Assembly: GCA_963716215.1 (NCBI GenBank)
Contig: OY970298.1
Coordinates: forward strand, 682,001-746,000
Direction of reading: 5' to 3'
From: JACVRW01 sp963716215
GTDB lineage: Bacteria; Actinomycetota; Thermoleophilia; Solirubrobacterales; Thermoleophilaceae
Length of the DNA: 64,000 nt
Shown one piece after another: positions 24,117 through 32,143 of this stretch. Each line of letters opens with the position of its first letter. The first letter of the stretch is position 1. A program made the position numbers and the translations under genes. Under the pieces are notes generated by a model. The model did no database searches and was not told where the DNA came from. It saw only the letters and a list, made by a program, of their open reading frames with translations.

Positions 24117-25435
24117 GCCCGCCGGCGGCGGGCTTCGAGGCTCGTGACCTCTGCGGCCGGGAGCGCCTCGGCGGGCTCGGGGTCGAGCCCGAACAGCTCG
24201 CGCAGCGTGTGCAGGTAGTGGTAGCTGCCGCGGTCCTTGAGCCGCACCGTCGGCTCGTGCAGCAGCCGCGAGACGACCGCCCGCGCCAGCACCTCCACGC
24301 GCTCGCGGTCAGCGGGCGAGAGCGACTCCCAGCGCGACTCGTTCTCCTCGAGCACCTGCGCCACGACGTCGTCGGCGCGCTTGCGCAGGGCCGAGATCGT
24401 CGGCACCACGTCCAGGCTCGCCATCCAGTCCTCGAAGCGCTCGACCTCCTGGCGCACGATCACGAGCCCCTCCTCGGCCTCGGCCACGCGCGCGTCGAGG
24501 TTGCGCGCCACGGCGCGCTGCAGGTCGTCCATGTCGTATAGCGCGATGCCGGGGCAGTCGCGCACGCTCGGCTCGATGTCGCGCGGCACCGCCAGGTCGA
24601 TCAGCACGAGCGGGCGGCCCATGCGCGAAGCGGCCACGAACTCCAGCTCCTCGCGGCCGACGATCTGGTGCGGCGCGCCGGTGGAGGTTACGACGATGTC
24701 CGCGGACTCCAGCTCGCGCGGCATGTCCTCGAAGGTCACGGCCTGCCCCCCGAAGCGCTGCGCAAGCCCGAGCGCGCGGTCGTAGCGGCGGTTGGCGACG
24801 AACAGCGTGTGCACGCCGCGGTCGCGCAGGGCGCGCGCGGTCAGCTCGGCGTTCTCGCCGGCGCCGACCACGAGCACGCGGCGATCGGTCAGGTCACCGA
24901 GGAAGTCGGTGGCCAGCTGCACCGCCACGGTGGAGATCGACACGTTCGAGCGCCCCACGCCGGTCTCGGTGCGCACGCGCTTGCCCGCCGCCAGCGCGTC
25001 GCGGAAGAGGCGGTTGGAGACGGGCCCGCTGACGCCCTCGACCAGCGCCATCTCGTAGGCGCGCTTGACCTGGCCCTGGACCTCCGCCTCGCCGACGATC
25101 ATCGAGTCGAGCCCGCCGGTCACAGAGAACAAGTGCTCGACCGCCTCGCGGCCGCGCAGCGAGTAGAGCGAGCCGATCAGCTCGGTCGGGCGCAGCTCCG
25201 CCTGCCGCGACAGGATCGCGAGCGCGGTGTTCTCCGCCTCGAGCGCGTCGTCGGTGACCAGGTAGAGCTCGGTGCGGTTGCAGGTGAACAGCGCGACCGC
25301 CTCGTGCACCCTGTCGTGCTCGGTCAGCTCGGCGAGCACGCGCGCGGCCCGCCCGGCGGGCAGCGCCAGCTTCTCGCGCAGCGGCAGCGGCGCGGTCTTG
25401 TGGGATGCCCCCAGGGCCAGCAGCTCGCCGGTCAC
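24113..25435 (-). CDS. hemA: Glutamyl-tRNA reductase
   Basis: First committed step of C5-pathway tetrapyrrole synthesis: NADPH reduction of glutamyl-tRNA(Glu) to glutamate-1-semialdehyde. 440 residues with LALGASHKTAPLPLREKLAL, the catalytic Cys in ALFTCNRTELYLV, VTGGLDSMIVGEAEVQGQVK, the NADPH domain RRVLVVGAGENAELTARALR and the C-terminal dimerisation helices. The stop overlaps hemC, and the start overlaps the small ccmD-like gene, by 4 nt each. No hemL or hemB is in the window. Confidence 0.96.
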   Translation of the reverse strand: MTGELLALGASHKTAPLPLREKLALPAGRAARVLAELTEHDRVHEAVALFTCNRTELYLVTDDALEAENTALAILSRQAELRPTELIGSLYSLRGREAVEHLFSVTGGLDSMIVGEAEVQGQVKRAYEMALVEGVSGPVSNRLFRDALAAGKRVRTETGVGRSNVSISTVAVQLATDFLGDLTDRRVLVVGAGENAELTARALRDRGVHTLFVANRRYDRALGLAQRFGGQAVTFEDMPRELESADIVVTSTGAPHQIVGREELEFVAASRMGRPLVLIDLAVPRDIEPSVRDCPGIALYDMDDLQRAVARNLDARVAEAEEGLVIVRQEVERFEDWMASLDVVPTISALRKRADDVVAQVLEENESRWESLSPADRERVEVLARAVVSRLLHEPTVRLKDRGSYHYLHTLRELFGLDPEPAEALPAAEVTSLEARRRRA

Positions 25436-25599
25436 TGGTCGTCCTCCGCGAGCTCGGTCAGGTCGCGATCGATACGCGCCAGCTTCGCGGCCATGATCGC
25501 CACGTAGATCAGGACCAGGGCCAGGAAGACCACATAAGCGCCTGCAACGTACTTGCCGGCCTCGTCGAGGGGGAGCGCGGGTGCGGCGAGCCAGGTCAC
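25432..25599 (-). CDS. ccmD: CcmD-like small membrane protein
   Basis: A 55-residue protein on a GTG start at 25599, between ccmC and hemA with 4-nt overlaps on both sides. One membrane helix (YVAGAYVVFLALVLIYVAIM) is followed by a basic then acidic tail (AKLARIDRDLTELAEDDQ), the exact layout of CcmD/heme exporter protein D, which stabilises the CcmABC-CcmE complex during cytochrome c maturation. Identity rests on size, topology and position directly after ccmC; sequence conservation in CcmD is always low. Confidence 0.75.
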   Translation of the reverse strand: MTWLAAPALPLDEAGKYVAGAYVVFLALVLIYVAIMAAKLARIDRDLTELAEDDQ

Positions 25600-26294
25600 G
25601 CGACCACCGCCTCGCGCTCGGCGCGGCGGCGACGCAGCCGCTTCAGCTGCAGCGCGGCGTGCTTGGCGGTCAGCTCGAGCTTCCAGAGCGTCACGAACAG
25701 CAGCGTCATCCCCACCAGCGTGACCAGGAAGGTGAGCCGCATCTCGCCCGGCAGGCTGCCGCCGGTCTGCGACAGCACGCGCGGGTGCGTATAGGCCTCG
25801 GCCAGCCGCACGGCGGTGAAGTTGAGCGGGACGAACGCCCCGGCGGCGATCGCGAACACCGACGAGTAGCGCGCCTGGCGCTCCGGGTCCTCGATCGCGA
25901 AGCGCAGCGGGTAGTAGACGCAGTAGAGGAGGAAGACGACCAGGAACGAGACCAGCACCGGCTCGTCCCAGACCCACCAGTGACCCCACGAGGCCTTGGC
26001 CCAGATCGCCCCGGTCACGAGCACGCCGAGACCGAGGATGATCGACAGGTGGATCGCGACGTATGAGCGCAGGTCCCACGAGGCGTCTCCCGAGCGGAGG
26101 TGGCGGATGCCGAAGATGCCGCCCGCCACGAACCCGCCGAGCGCCACGATCGCCATCGGCACGTGGATGTAGAAGATCTTCTGGATGAAGCCCTGGTCCG
26201 CGTCGAGCGGCGCGTAGAAGAAGACGAGCGCCAGCGCCGCCGTGATCGTCACGACGGTGGCTATGGCGAGCGGCACGAGGCCCTTCGAATACAT
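25596..26294 (-). CDS. ccmC: Cytochrome c maturation heme-handling protein CcmC
   Basis: Six-helix membrane protein, 232 residues, of the heme-handling family. Key features: the His-containing QKIFYIHVPMAI after TM1, and the Trp-rich heme motif KASWGHWWVWDEP on the outer loop, then VVFLLYCVYYPLRFA. In System I CcmC loads heme onto CcmE. ATG 26294 overlaps the ccmB stop (ATGA); the longer frame to 26435 is spurious. System I genes in an actinobacterium are less common than ResBC; no ccmE, ccmF or ccmH is in this window. Confidence 0.93.
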   Translation of the reverse strand: MYSKGLVPLAIATVVTITAALALVFFYAPLDADQGFIQKIFYIHVPMAIVALGGFVAGGIFGIRHLRSGDASWDLRSYVAIHLSIILGLGVLVTGAIWAKASWGHWWVWDEPVLVSFLVVFLLYCVYYPLRFAIEDPERQARYSSVFAIAAGAFVPLNFTAVRLAEAYTHPRVLSQTGGSLPGEMRLTFLVTLVGMTLLFVTLWKLELTAKHAALQLKRLRRRRAEREAVVA

Positions 26295-26968
26295 CAGTCC
26301 TCGAGCAGGAAGTCGAAGACGGCGACTGAGACAAGCACGAACACGACATCGTAAAGCGTGAGCAGCCCAACCCAGCGCGCCAGGTCCTCCGGGCCCTGAT
26401 CCTGGCGCAGCAGGGGCTCCGTCGCCTGGGCGCACGAGATCAGCAGCGGCACCAGCATCGGCAGCAGCAGCAGCGGCACGATCAGCTCGCGCGCCCGCGT
26501 CTCCGCCGCCAGCGCCGCCACCAGCGCGCCGACCGCGGCGATCCCCAGGTTTCCGAGCGCGAGCAGCAGCAGCAGCTCCGGCAGCGCCCCGCCGAGGCCG
26601 GGGCCGAGCAGCAGCAGCCCGAAGGTCGGCACGGCCACCAGCTCGACCGCCACCAGGAACAGAAACAGCGCGCTCGCCTTGGCCAGGAAGAGGGCGGTGC
26701 GGTCGACGGGGGCCAGCAGCAGCGCGTCGATGCCGCCCTGCTCGCGCTCCACGGCAAACAGGCGCGTGACGCCGATCACCGCGGCCAACAGCAGCGTCAC
26801 CCAGAGCACGCCGGAGGCAAGCTCGCCATCGAGCGAGTCGCGGTCGAGGCCGAAGTGGAACAGCACGTAGACGGTGATCGTGAACAGCGTCATCGCCGGC
26901 ACCGACTCCTTCACGCGCAGCTCCAGCAGCAGATCCTTGCGCAGGATGATCACGGCGGCGCGGATCAC
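26294..26968 (-). CDS. ccmB: Heme exporter membrane subunit CcmB
   Basis: Membrane component of the CcmAB ABC transporter, 224 residues and six predicted helices. Opens with AVIILRKDLLLELRVKESVP, the conserved cytoplasmic start, then AMTLFTITVYVLFHFGL, FAVEREQGGIDALLLAPVDR, AELLLLLALGNLGIAAVGAL and VPLLLLPMLVPLLISCAQAT. Works with CcmA in ATP-dependent release of holo-CcmE from CcmC. Overlaps ccmA by 4 nt. Confidence 0.93.
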   Translation of the reverse strand: MIRAAVIILRKDLLLELRVKESVPAMTLFTITVYVLFHFGLDRDSLDGELASGVLWVTLLLAAVIGVTRLFAVEREQGGIDALLLAPVDRTALFLAKASALFLFLVAVELVAVPTFGLLLLGPGLGGALPELLLLLALGNLGIAAVGALVAALAAETRARELIVPLLLLPMLVPLLISCAQATEPLLRQDQGPEDLARWVGLLTLYDVVFVLVSVAVFDFLLED

Positions 26969-27612
26969 CGGTACAGCTCCTCGTCGGCGGCTACGGGCCG
27001 CCCGCGACGCAGCCGCAGGACCACGTCGGCCTCGGCCAGCGCGCCCTTGACGTCGTGGCTGACCAGCACGCGCGTGCGCCCGGAGGGCCGGCCGATCAGC
27101 GGCTCCAGCAGCTCCGCGGCGGCAGGGTCCAGGTTGGCGCGCGGCTCGTCCAGCAACAGCAGCGGCGGCTCGTGCAGCACCGCCCGGGCCACGGCGATGC
27201 GCTGCACCATGCCGCGCGACAGCTCCCGGACGGGGTCGTCGGCGCGGCGCTCCATGCCCACCAGCTCGAGCACGACGCCCACGCGCTCCAGTCCCACACC
27301 GTGCAAGCGCGCGTGGTAGCGCAGGTTCTCGCGGCCGCTGAGGTCGCGGTACAGAAGCGGGTCGTGGCCGAGGTAGCCCACCCGTCCGGGCAGCTTCCAG
27401 CGCTCGCTCGGCAGCTCCGCGTCCAGCACGCGAGCGCTGCCTGCGTGCGGGCGCAGCAACCCCGCCAGCACGCGCAGCAGCGTGGTCTTGCCGGCCCCGT
27501 TGCCGCCCAGCACCGCCAGCGTCTGCCCCGCCTCAACGCGCGCGCTCACGCCGGCGAGCGCGACGCGCTCGCCGTACCGCCGCTCGAGGCCGTCGAGCTC
27601 GATCGCCGCCAC
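26965..27612 (-). CDS. ccmA: Heme exporter ATP-binding subunit CcmA
   Basis: ABC ATPase, 215 residues: Walker A VLGGNGAGKTTLLRVLAGLL, Q-loop region GYLGHDPLLYRDLSG, signature ELSRGMVQRIAVARA, Walker B LLLLDEPRANLD and switch His in VLVSHD. The signature has SRGM in place of the usual SSGQ, as is common in CcmA. GTG start at 27612 begins AAIELDGLERRYGERVAL; the longer frame to 27837 is antisense to the VOC gene. First gene of the ccmABCD-hemAC run. Only 24 bp separate it from the divergent VOC gene. Confidence 0.93.
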   Translation of the reverse strand: MAAIELDGLERRYGERVALAGVSARVEAGQTLAVLGGNGAGKTTLLRVLAGLLRPHAGSARVLDAELPSERWKLPGRVGYLGHDPLLYRDLSGRENLRYHARLHGVGLERVGVVLELVGMERRADDPVRELSRGMVQRIAVARAVLHEPPLLLLDEPRANLDPAAAELLEPLIGRPSGRTRVLVSHDVKGALAEADVVLRLRRGRPVAADEELYR

Positions 27613-27623
27613 GGGGGGAAGCC

Positions 27624-27629
27624 TATGCT
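27624..27629 (+). promoter_or_regulatory. Putative -10 hexamer, leaderless VOC gene
   Basis: TATGCT ends exactly 7 nt before ATG 27637, the classic spacing for leaderless initiation in actinobacteria. It lies in the 24-bp gap between the two divergent start codons, so its -35 region would be inside ccmA. Confidence 0.5.
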
Positions 27630-27636
27630 GCGGTCC

Positions 27637-28077
27637 ATGCCTGAAAACGCGCGGCTCCTCGGCATCAACCACGTCGTGCTCGAGGTGGACGACCTCGAAC
27701 AGGCGCTCGACTTCTACGGGCGGATCTTCGCGTTCGAGCTGCGTGGGCGCGCGGGGAAGATGGCCTTCCTCGACATGGGCGACCAGTTCCTGGTGCTGGC
27801 CGAGGGCCGCACCCAGCCGCCGGACGGCGGGCGGCACTTCGGGCTCGTCGTGGACGACATGGAGCGCGCGCGGGGGCTGCTGGAGGACGCCGGCGCCGAA
27901 CTGCTCGGCGGCCGCGGGCTCGATTTCCTCGATCCCTGGGGCAATCGGGTCCAGGTCGTGCAGTACTCGGACGTCCAGTTCTCCAAGACCGCCGCCGTGC
28001 TCGCCGGCATGGACGCGGGTGACCTGGAGAAGTCGCCTGGGGCGCTGGAGGAGCTGCGGAAGAAGGGCCTGCTCTAG
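27637..28077 (+). CDS. Glyoxalase/VOC superfamily protein
   Basis: 146-residue metal-dependent fold of the vicinal oxygen chelate superfamily with two beta-alpha-beta-beta-beta halves: LGINHVVLEVDDLEQALDFY, LDMGDQFLVLAEG, RHFGLVVDDMERARGLLEDA and LDFLDPWGNRVQVVQYSD. His in INHV, His in RHFG and a Glu/Asp-like position at the strand ends are possible metal ligands. A 30-residue helical tail (GDLEKSPGALEELRKKGLL) is extra. Substrate unknown; could be a dioxygenase, lyase or antibiotic-binding protein. Its stop shares CTAG with the convergent oxidase gene. Confidence 0.85.
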   Translation: MPENARLLGINHVVLEVDDLEQALDFYGRIFAFELRGRAGKMAFLDMGDQFLVLAEGRTQPPDGGRHFGLVVDDMERARGLLEDAGAELLGGRGLDFLDPWGNRVQVVQYSDVQFSKTAAVLAGMDAGDLEKSPGALEELRKKGLL

Positions 28078-30068
28078 CGGAGCGCGAGCTGCTTGGCGAG
28101 TGACGGCACGGGACCCTTGTCCGTCTTGCGGTTCACGAACAGCATGTACGGCCCGCGCGGCGCGACGTTGGCGTTCGGCGGCGTGGCCACGGTCAGCCGG
28201 TTGCCGCTGCGCCCGGTCACCCGCAGCACCACGTTGCGCTGATCGGCGTCCGTCACGTGCGTCGGCGTGGGGTTGCGCACCAGCACGACGCTCTCGATCT
28301 CACTCGCGGGCCGGTCCACGGTCAGCTGCAGCGACCCGCCGTAGCCGGCCGCGGCCGGCGCGGACGTGATCTGGGGCCGCGCCCCGCGGAACAGGTAGGG
28401 CGGGCTGTAGAGCTCGAAGCTGGGGTCGCGCTCGTTCGGCGAGAACCCGGGCAGGCTGATGTGCTTGAGGTAGAGCGTGGTGATCGGGGCGTGGCCGCCA
28501 ATCAGGATCCGCCCGTCCGGCAGCAGAGCCGCGCTGTTGTGGTAGGTGCGCGGACGGTGACCCGACGCGACCGGGCGCCAGTCGCCGGTCGCCGGGTTCC
28601 ACAGCTCGGCCTGCTGCACCGGCAGCTCCAGTCCCGGGGTGGCCACCTCGTCGCGGTCGGCGCCGGAGAAGGCCATCACCTCGCCCGTCGGCAGCAGCAC
28701 TCCCGACGGGTACCAGCGCGGCCGGCTCAGGTCGCCGGTCGGACGGGTGGAGATCGCGTCGCCGCGCTCGGTGTCGACGGTCGTGACGCGCGCGTCGCTC
28801 GTGGACAGGTAGCTGCCCGGGCTGGGCGGGTTGACCACGCCGCCGGCGGTCAGGAACGACGCCTTCGTATAGCGGCCGAGCAGATCGGGCTGCAGCGGGA
28901 GCATCACCGAGAAGGTCGATCCGCGGAAGCCCGGGATCGTGAGGCTCTTGCCGCCGCCCGGGATGCCGAGCTTCGCCAGGTCCGACAGCGGCTTGCCGAA
29001 GTCGAGGTCGAGCAGGTCCGCGAGGCTGCCGGTCTCCGCCCCCGGGATGCCGAGGTCCTTCCACCGGCGCGTGGCCGGGTCATACGAGGCGGCGATGTTC
29101 CAGAGCGCCTCGTCGTAGGCCTGGCCGAGCGGGTTGAAGGACTGGCCGGCGGCGTTGTAGTAGACGTGGCCGTTCGGCAGTAGGTGCAGTCGCGCGAACA
29201 GCGGCAGCGAGCGCTCGGCGGCGGCCCCGTTGTCGGTCCACTCGCCCGTCGCCGGGTTGTAGGTCTCGGTCTTGCGGACGTTGGTGAGCGAGTCCTCGGG
29301 ACGGTCCGGGTAGATCGGCTTGACGAGCTTCTCCACGCCGCTCGCCACGAACTCGCGACCGTCGCCGAGCGAGACCAAGCTCGGGTACCAGCGGCCCACG
29401 TGCATGTCCCCGGTCTGGGTCCAGCGGTTCGTGGCGGGGTCGTAGATGCGCGCCGCGCGCAGGCCCTCGAGCTCCACCACGCCGATCCCCGTGTCGGCGA
29501 TCTCCGGGTCCTGGTAGTAGGCCGTACCCCCGGTCGCGAGGATGCGCCCGTCCGCCAAGAAGGTGTGGTCGGAGCAGAACAGGGCGCCGTCGTTGTTGGG
29601 CTCGCCGTTGCCGCCGGGGAACAGCGGATTGCCGTAGCCGCCCGGGTTGGCGCCCGCGTCGGAGGGCGACGGCACCGTCCAGCTGACCGGGTTCGAGCCG
29701 AGGTTCATCAGGCGCGTCTGGTCGTTCAGCGCCACGCTGCCGTAGTCGGTGATCAGCGAGCGCTCGATCCGCTCGGTGCCCTCGAGGGCATTCCAGTACA
29801 GAGTGCGCCCGTTCGGGAGCACGCTCATGCTCCCGGCGGCCGGCTTGCAGCGCGTCACACCGTCGGTGCCGACGACGCAGCGATCCGGCGTGGTCACGCC
29901 TGCGACCGACGGCTCCTCGAACGGGTTGCCGAACACGCCGTCGAGCGCCGGGTCGCCCGAGGTGGGCAGCGCCGGGACCAGCGGGCCGAGCTGGGTCTCC
30001 TCGTGGTGCGCGAGGGCTGGCGTCGCCAGCGACAAGACGAGCACGACCACGAGAGCTACCCGGCCCAC
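28074..30068 (-). CDS. Secreted kelch-type copper-radical oxidase (galactose oxidase/GlxA-like)
   Basis: Exported 664-residue protein (signal peptide ending ATPALA at about residue 20) with a seven-blade kelch propeller and a C-terminal early-set domain (DUF1929). The galactose-oxidase cofactor residues appear intact: Cys165 (LFCSDHTFLADGR) and Tyr228 (GRWYPSLVSLGDGR) for the Cys-Tyr crosslink, Tyr509-His510 (RPRTYHNSAALLPDGR) and His604 (TPTHVTDADQR) as copper ligands. Relatives oxidise primary alcohols or aldehydes and make H2O2; GlxA of Streptomyces acts on cell-surface glycans, so a role on the exopolysaccharide is conceivable. A TATGAC hexamer lies 8 nt before the GTG start. Confidence 0.88.
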   Translation of the reverse strand: MGRVALVVVLVLSLATPALAHHEETQLGPLVPALPTSGDPALDGVFGNPFEEPSVAGVTTPDRCVVGTDGVTRCKPAAGSMSVLPNGRTLYWNALEGTERIERSLITDYGSVALNDQTRLMNLGSNPVSWTVPSPSDAGANPGGYGNPLFPGGNGEPNNDGALFCSDHTFLADGRILATGGTAYYQDPEIADTGIGVVELEGLRAARIYDPATNRWTQTGDMHVGRWYPSLVSLGDGREFVASGVEKLVKPIYPDRPEDSLTNVRKTETYNPATGEWTDNGAAAERSLPLFARLHLLPNGHVYYNAAGQSFNPLGQAYDEALWNIAASYDPATRRWKDLGIPGAETGSLADLLDLDFGKPLSDLAKLGIPGGGKSLTIPGFRGSTFSVMLPLQPDLLGRYTKASFLTAGGVVNPPSPGSYLSTSDARVTTVDTERGDAISTRPTGDLSRPRWYPSGVLLPTGEVMAFSGADRDEVATPGLELPVQQAELWNPATGDWRPVASGHRPRTYHNSAALLPDGRILIGGHAPITTLYLKHISLPGFSPNERDPSFELYSPPYLFRGARPQITSAPAAAGYGGSLQLTVDRPASEIESVVLVRNPTPTHVTDADQRNVVLRVTGRSGNRLTVATPPNANVAPRGPYMLFVNRKTDKGPVPSLAKQLALR

Positions 30069-30099
30069 CGGGCCGAGTCATACCCCGTGCGGGGGAAAG

Positions 30100-30564
30100 C
30101 TAGTCCCGCTCGAGGGTGGCGGCGGCGTGCTCCAGCGTGGGAGCGACGATCGGCCACGACTGGTCGATCGCCTTCGGGTTGCCGGGGAAGTTCACGATCA
30201 GCGTGCGGCCGCGTATGCCCGACACCCCACGCGTGAGCAGCCCGAGCGGCGTGTGGTCGCGGGAGTCGGCGCGGATCGCCTCCGCGTAGCCCGGGGCCTC
30301 GCGGTCGATCGCGTCGCGGGTGGCCTCCGGTGTCACGTCGTCGACGGTGAGGCCGGTGCCGCCGGTGGTGAAGACGAAGCGCACCTGCTCCTGGTCGGCG
30401 AGCCGCTTGAGCGTGCCGGTGATCGCCTCGCGGTCGTCGGACACCGTCTCGCGCGTTACCTCGAGGCCGGCGGCCTCGCACAGCTCCGCAAGGCGCGGCC
30501 CGGACACGTCCTCACCCTCGCCGCGAGCGAGCGTGCTCGACACGGTGAGGACGGCGGCTCTCAT
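30100..30564 (-). CDS. moaB: MogA/MoaB-type molybdopterin adenylyltransferase
   Basis: 154-residue MoCF-domain protein of molybdenum cofactor synthesis, which adenylates molybdopterin before metal insertion. Features: RAAVLTVSSTLARGEGED, VSDDREAITGTLKRLAD, FVFTTGGTGLTVDDVTPEA (the MPT-binding GGTG loop with the Asp), RGVSGIRGRTLIVNFPGNPK. The ATG overlaps the moaC stop by 4 nt. After its stop a CCCC-GCAC-GGGG hairpin (minus strand) precedes the oxidase promoter and may end the transcript. Confidence 0.92.
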   Translation of the reverse strand: MRAAVLTVSSTLARGEGEDVSGPRLAELCEAAGLEVTRETVSDDREAITGTLKRLADQEQVRFVFTTGGTGLTVDDVTPEATRDAIDREAPGYAEAIRADSRDHTPLGLLTRGVSGIRGRTLIVNFPGNPKAIDQSWPIVAPTLEHAAATLERD

Positions 30565-31028
30565 CGCTGCCAGTCGTGGCGGCCGCCCGACTTCTCGAGC
30601 AACACCACGTCGACGATCTCGACGCCACGCTCCAGCCCCTTGACCATGTCGTAGACGGTCAGCGCCGCCACCGCCGCGGCCGTCATCGCCTCCATCTCCA
30701 CGCCGGTCTGGGCGCTGGTGCGAGCCTCCGCGGTGAGCACCACCTCGGTGCCGCGCAGCTCGGCTTCCACATCCACGAACGACAGCCCGAGCGGGTGGCA
30801 GAGCGGGATCAGCTCGGCCGTGCGCTTTGCCGCTTGGATGCCGGCGATGCGAGCCGTACCGACGACGTCGCCCTTGGGCGCGTCGCCGCGCGCCACCGCG
30901 GCCGCCGTCTCGGCCGACATGCGCACGGTCGCGCGCGCACGCGCGCGACGCTCGGTCACCTGCTTGGCGCCGACGTCCACCATCCGGGCGCGCCCGGCCT
31001 CGTCGAGGTGTGTGAGCTCGTCAGACAG
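30561..31028 (-). CDS. moaC: Cyclic pyranopterin monophosphate synthase MoaC (apparent CTG start)
   Basis: Converts the MoaA product to cyclic pyranopterin monophosphate. Motifs: GDVVGTARIAGIQAAKRT, LIPLCHPLGLSFVDVEAEL, TGVEMEAMTAAAVAALTVYD and the C-terminal LLEKSGG. The first ATG (30983) would start at MVDVGAKQVTERR, dropping the conserved opening. The in-frame upstream residues SDELTHLDEAGRAR correspond to the E. coli MoaC start (MSQLTHINAAGEAHMVDV). The only start-like codon giving that N-terminus is CTG at 31026-31028, overlapping the upstream gene's stop by 8 nt. I place the start there by homology. No moaA is in the window. Confidence 0.9.
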   Translation of the reverse strand: MSDELTHLDEAGRARMVDVGAKQVTERRARARATVRMSAETAAAVARGDAPKGDVVGTARIAGIQAAKRTAELIPLCHPLGLSFVDVEAELRGTEVVLTAEARTSAQTGVEMEAMTAAAVAALTVYDMVKGLERGVEIVDVVLLEKSGGRHDWQR

Positions 31029-31761
31029 CTTGGTAGGACTGTCGCGCGGCGGCGATCAGGTCCCGGACCGCCGTCTCGTCGCCTCGCCGCAGCAACTCGA
31101 TCGGGTCCGGCTCGCCATTCACGATCGACTCGAAGAAGACCTTGCGGTCCTGGTAGGTCGGCAGCGTCCCCTTGGCCCACCCGCGCACCTCGTTCAGCAA
31201 TATCGCCAGGCGCGCGTAGGGCTCGCCGTACTCGTCGGCGATCTCGTCGCGGATCCGCTTCGCCAGCGCCGGGGACGCGCCCGCCGTGGAGATAGCGATC
31301 GCCAGCGGGCCGGTGCGGATGATGGCCGGCAGGATGAAGTTGCAGAGCGGCGGCACGTCCACGACGTTCACGAGCATCGCCCGCCGCTCGGCGTCCTCGA
31401 AGACCGCGATGTTGGCGTCGGTGTCCGCGGTGGCCGCGATCACGATGAACACGCCCTCGAGGTCCTCGCGGCCCCCGTACTCGCGGCGCTCCCAGCGGAT
31501 CGAGCCCTCGCGCGCCAGCTGCTGGATCGGGTCGATCGCCTCCGGGGCGATCACCGTCACCTCGCCGTCGCACGCGAGCAGTCCCTCGACCTTTTCGAGG
31601 CCCACGTCGCCGCCGCCCACGACGACGCAGCGCCGGCCGGTGAGCCGCAGGCAGGCGATGTAGAACGGCGTGTCCAGCATGCCCTGGACGCAGGACTGGT
31701 CGCAGATCCCCCTGCGGAGCTGGCAGACGCACTCTTTGCCGGCGTAGGCCTGAGCTGGCAT
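31021..31761 (-). CDS. Precorrin-2 dehydrogenase / sirohydrochlorin ferrochelatase-like (Met8p/CysG-N) with Cys-rich N-terminus
   Basis: NAD-dependent oxidation of precorrin-2, and possibly iron insertion, in siroheme synthesis. Rossmann part: CVVVGGGDVGLEKVEGLLAC and VTVIAPE; catalytic Asp region LVNVVDVPPLCNFILPAIIR; then GPLAIAISTAGASPALAKRI and a helical dimerisation part. 246 residues from ATG 31761. Unusually, about 30 residues precede the normal start (LDTPFYIACLRLTGRR) and contain ECVCQLRRGICDQSC, a four-Cys cluster that could bind zinc or iron-sulfur. The next step back (CobA) is at 8.1-9.6 kb. Overlaps moaC by 8 nt if that gene starts at CTG. Confidence 0.87.
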   Translation of the reverse strand: MPAQAYAGKECVCQLRRGICDQSCVQGMLDTPFYIACLRLTGRRCVVVGGGDVGLEKVEGLLACDGEVTVIAPEAIDPIQQLAREGSIRWERREYGGREDLEGVFIVIAATADTDANIAVFEDAERRAMLVNVVDVPPLCNFILPAIIRTGPLAIAISTAGASPALAKRIRDEIADEYGEPYARLAILLNEVRGWAKGTLPTYQDRKVFFESIVNGEPDPIELLRRGDETAVRDLIAAARQSYQAV

Positions 31762-31821
31762 GTCCAACAGTCTAGGACCCGGGAGTGCCCTCGCCGCCGG
31801 GCGCTGGAGGGAAGGAGCGCT

Positions 31822-31980
31822 TCAGGCGGCGAGGGCACGGCGCGGGCGGTGCAGCACGAAAGCCACCAGCCTGCGGCGCTTGGCGTACTGCTCTCGTGGC
31901 CTGTGGCCACGGTTCCCGGTGGCCGCGCGCAGATCGTTGTGATGCTCGTTGGCGGCCGCGTATGTGAGGGGTCCGGTCAT
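31822..31980 (-). CDS. Small basic protein, 52 aa, unknown
   Basis: An ATG at 31978-31980 opens a frame of 52 residues rich in Arg and His: it starts TGPLTYAAANEHHNDLRAA and ends LHRPRRALAA. The ANEHHNDLR-type pattern resembles short basic proteins seen in many actinobacteria, of unknown function. A TAGCTT hexamer ends exactly 7 nt before the ATG, so a leaderless transcript fits. It lies alone between the siroheme gene and the aldehyde dehydrogenase on the same strand. Coding is likely but not certain because of its size. Confidence 0.5.
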   Translation of the reverse strand: MTGPLTYAAANEHHNDLRAATGNRGHRPREQYAKRRRLVAFVLHRPRRALAA

Positions 31981-32143
31981 GGCAGCCAAGCTACGGCTAA
32001 GACCTGCCCCTTACATCAGGAGGTCGCCTCCAATGAGGCCTTAGGGCCAACCGCGGCAACGAGGCCCCCACGAAAGTCTGGGCCCTACTTCCGAGGAATA
32101 TCCCCGGTTCCGGTGCCCACCCTCGGGCGCTGCGCGCGGAGCG
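31981..32143 (-). other. Non-coding region with hairpins upstream of the small gene
   Basis: 163 bp between the aldehyde dehydrogenase stop and the small gene, less GC-rich than its surroundings. It contains a 5-bp stem with triloop, GGAGG/CCTCC (32019-32031), a 4-bp GGCC/GGCC stem (32037-32048), a GGGCCC palindrome (32080-32085) and AGCGCTAGCGCT (32140-32151) over the dehydrogenase stop. No known riboswitch was recognised. It may be a structured leader, a terminator region or a small RNA. Confidence 0.35.

Noticed and set aside
31999..32008. AAGACCTGCC resembling a cobalamin riboswitch B12 box
   Set aside because: The other conserved elements of the riboswitch are missing on this strand, and the downstream gene on the plus strand does not exist.
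32071..32085. CGAAAGTCTGGGCCC resembling the conserved 5' region of RNase P RNA
   Set aside because: A full RNase P RNA would run 300 or more bases into the aldehyde dehydrogenase coding sequence, and the matching 3' region is absent.
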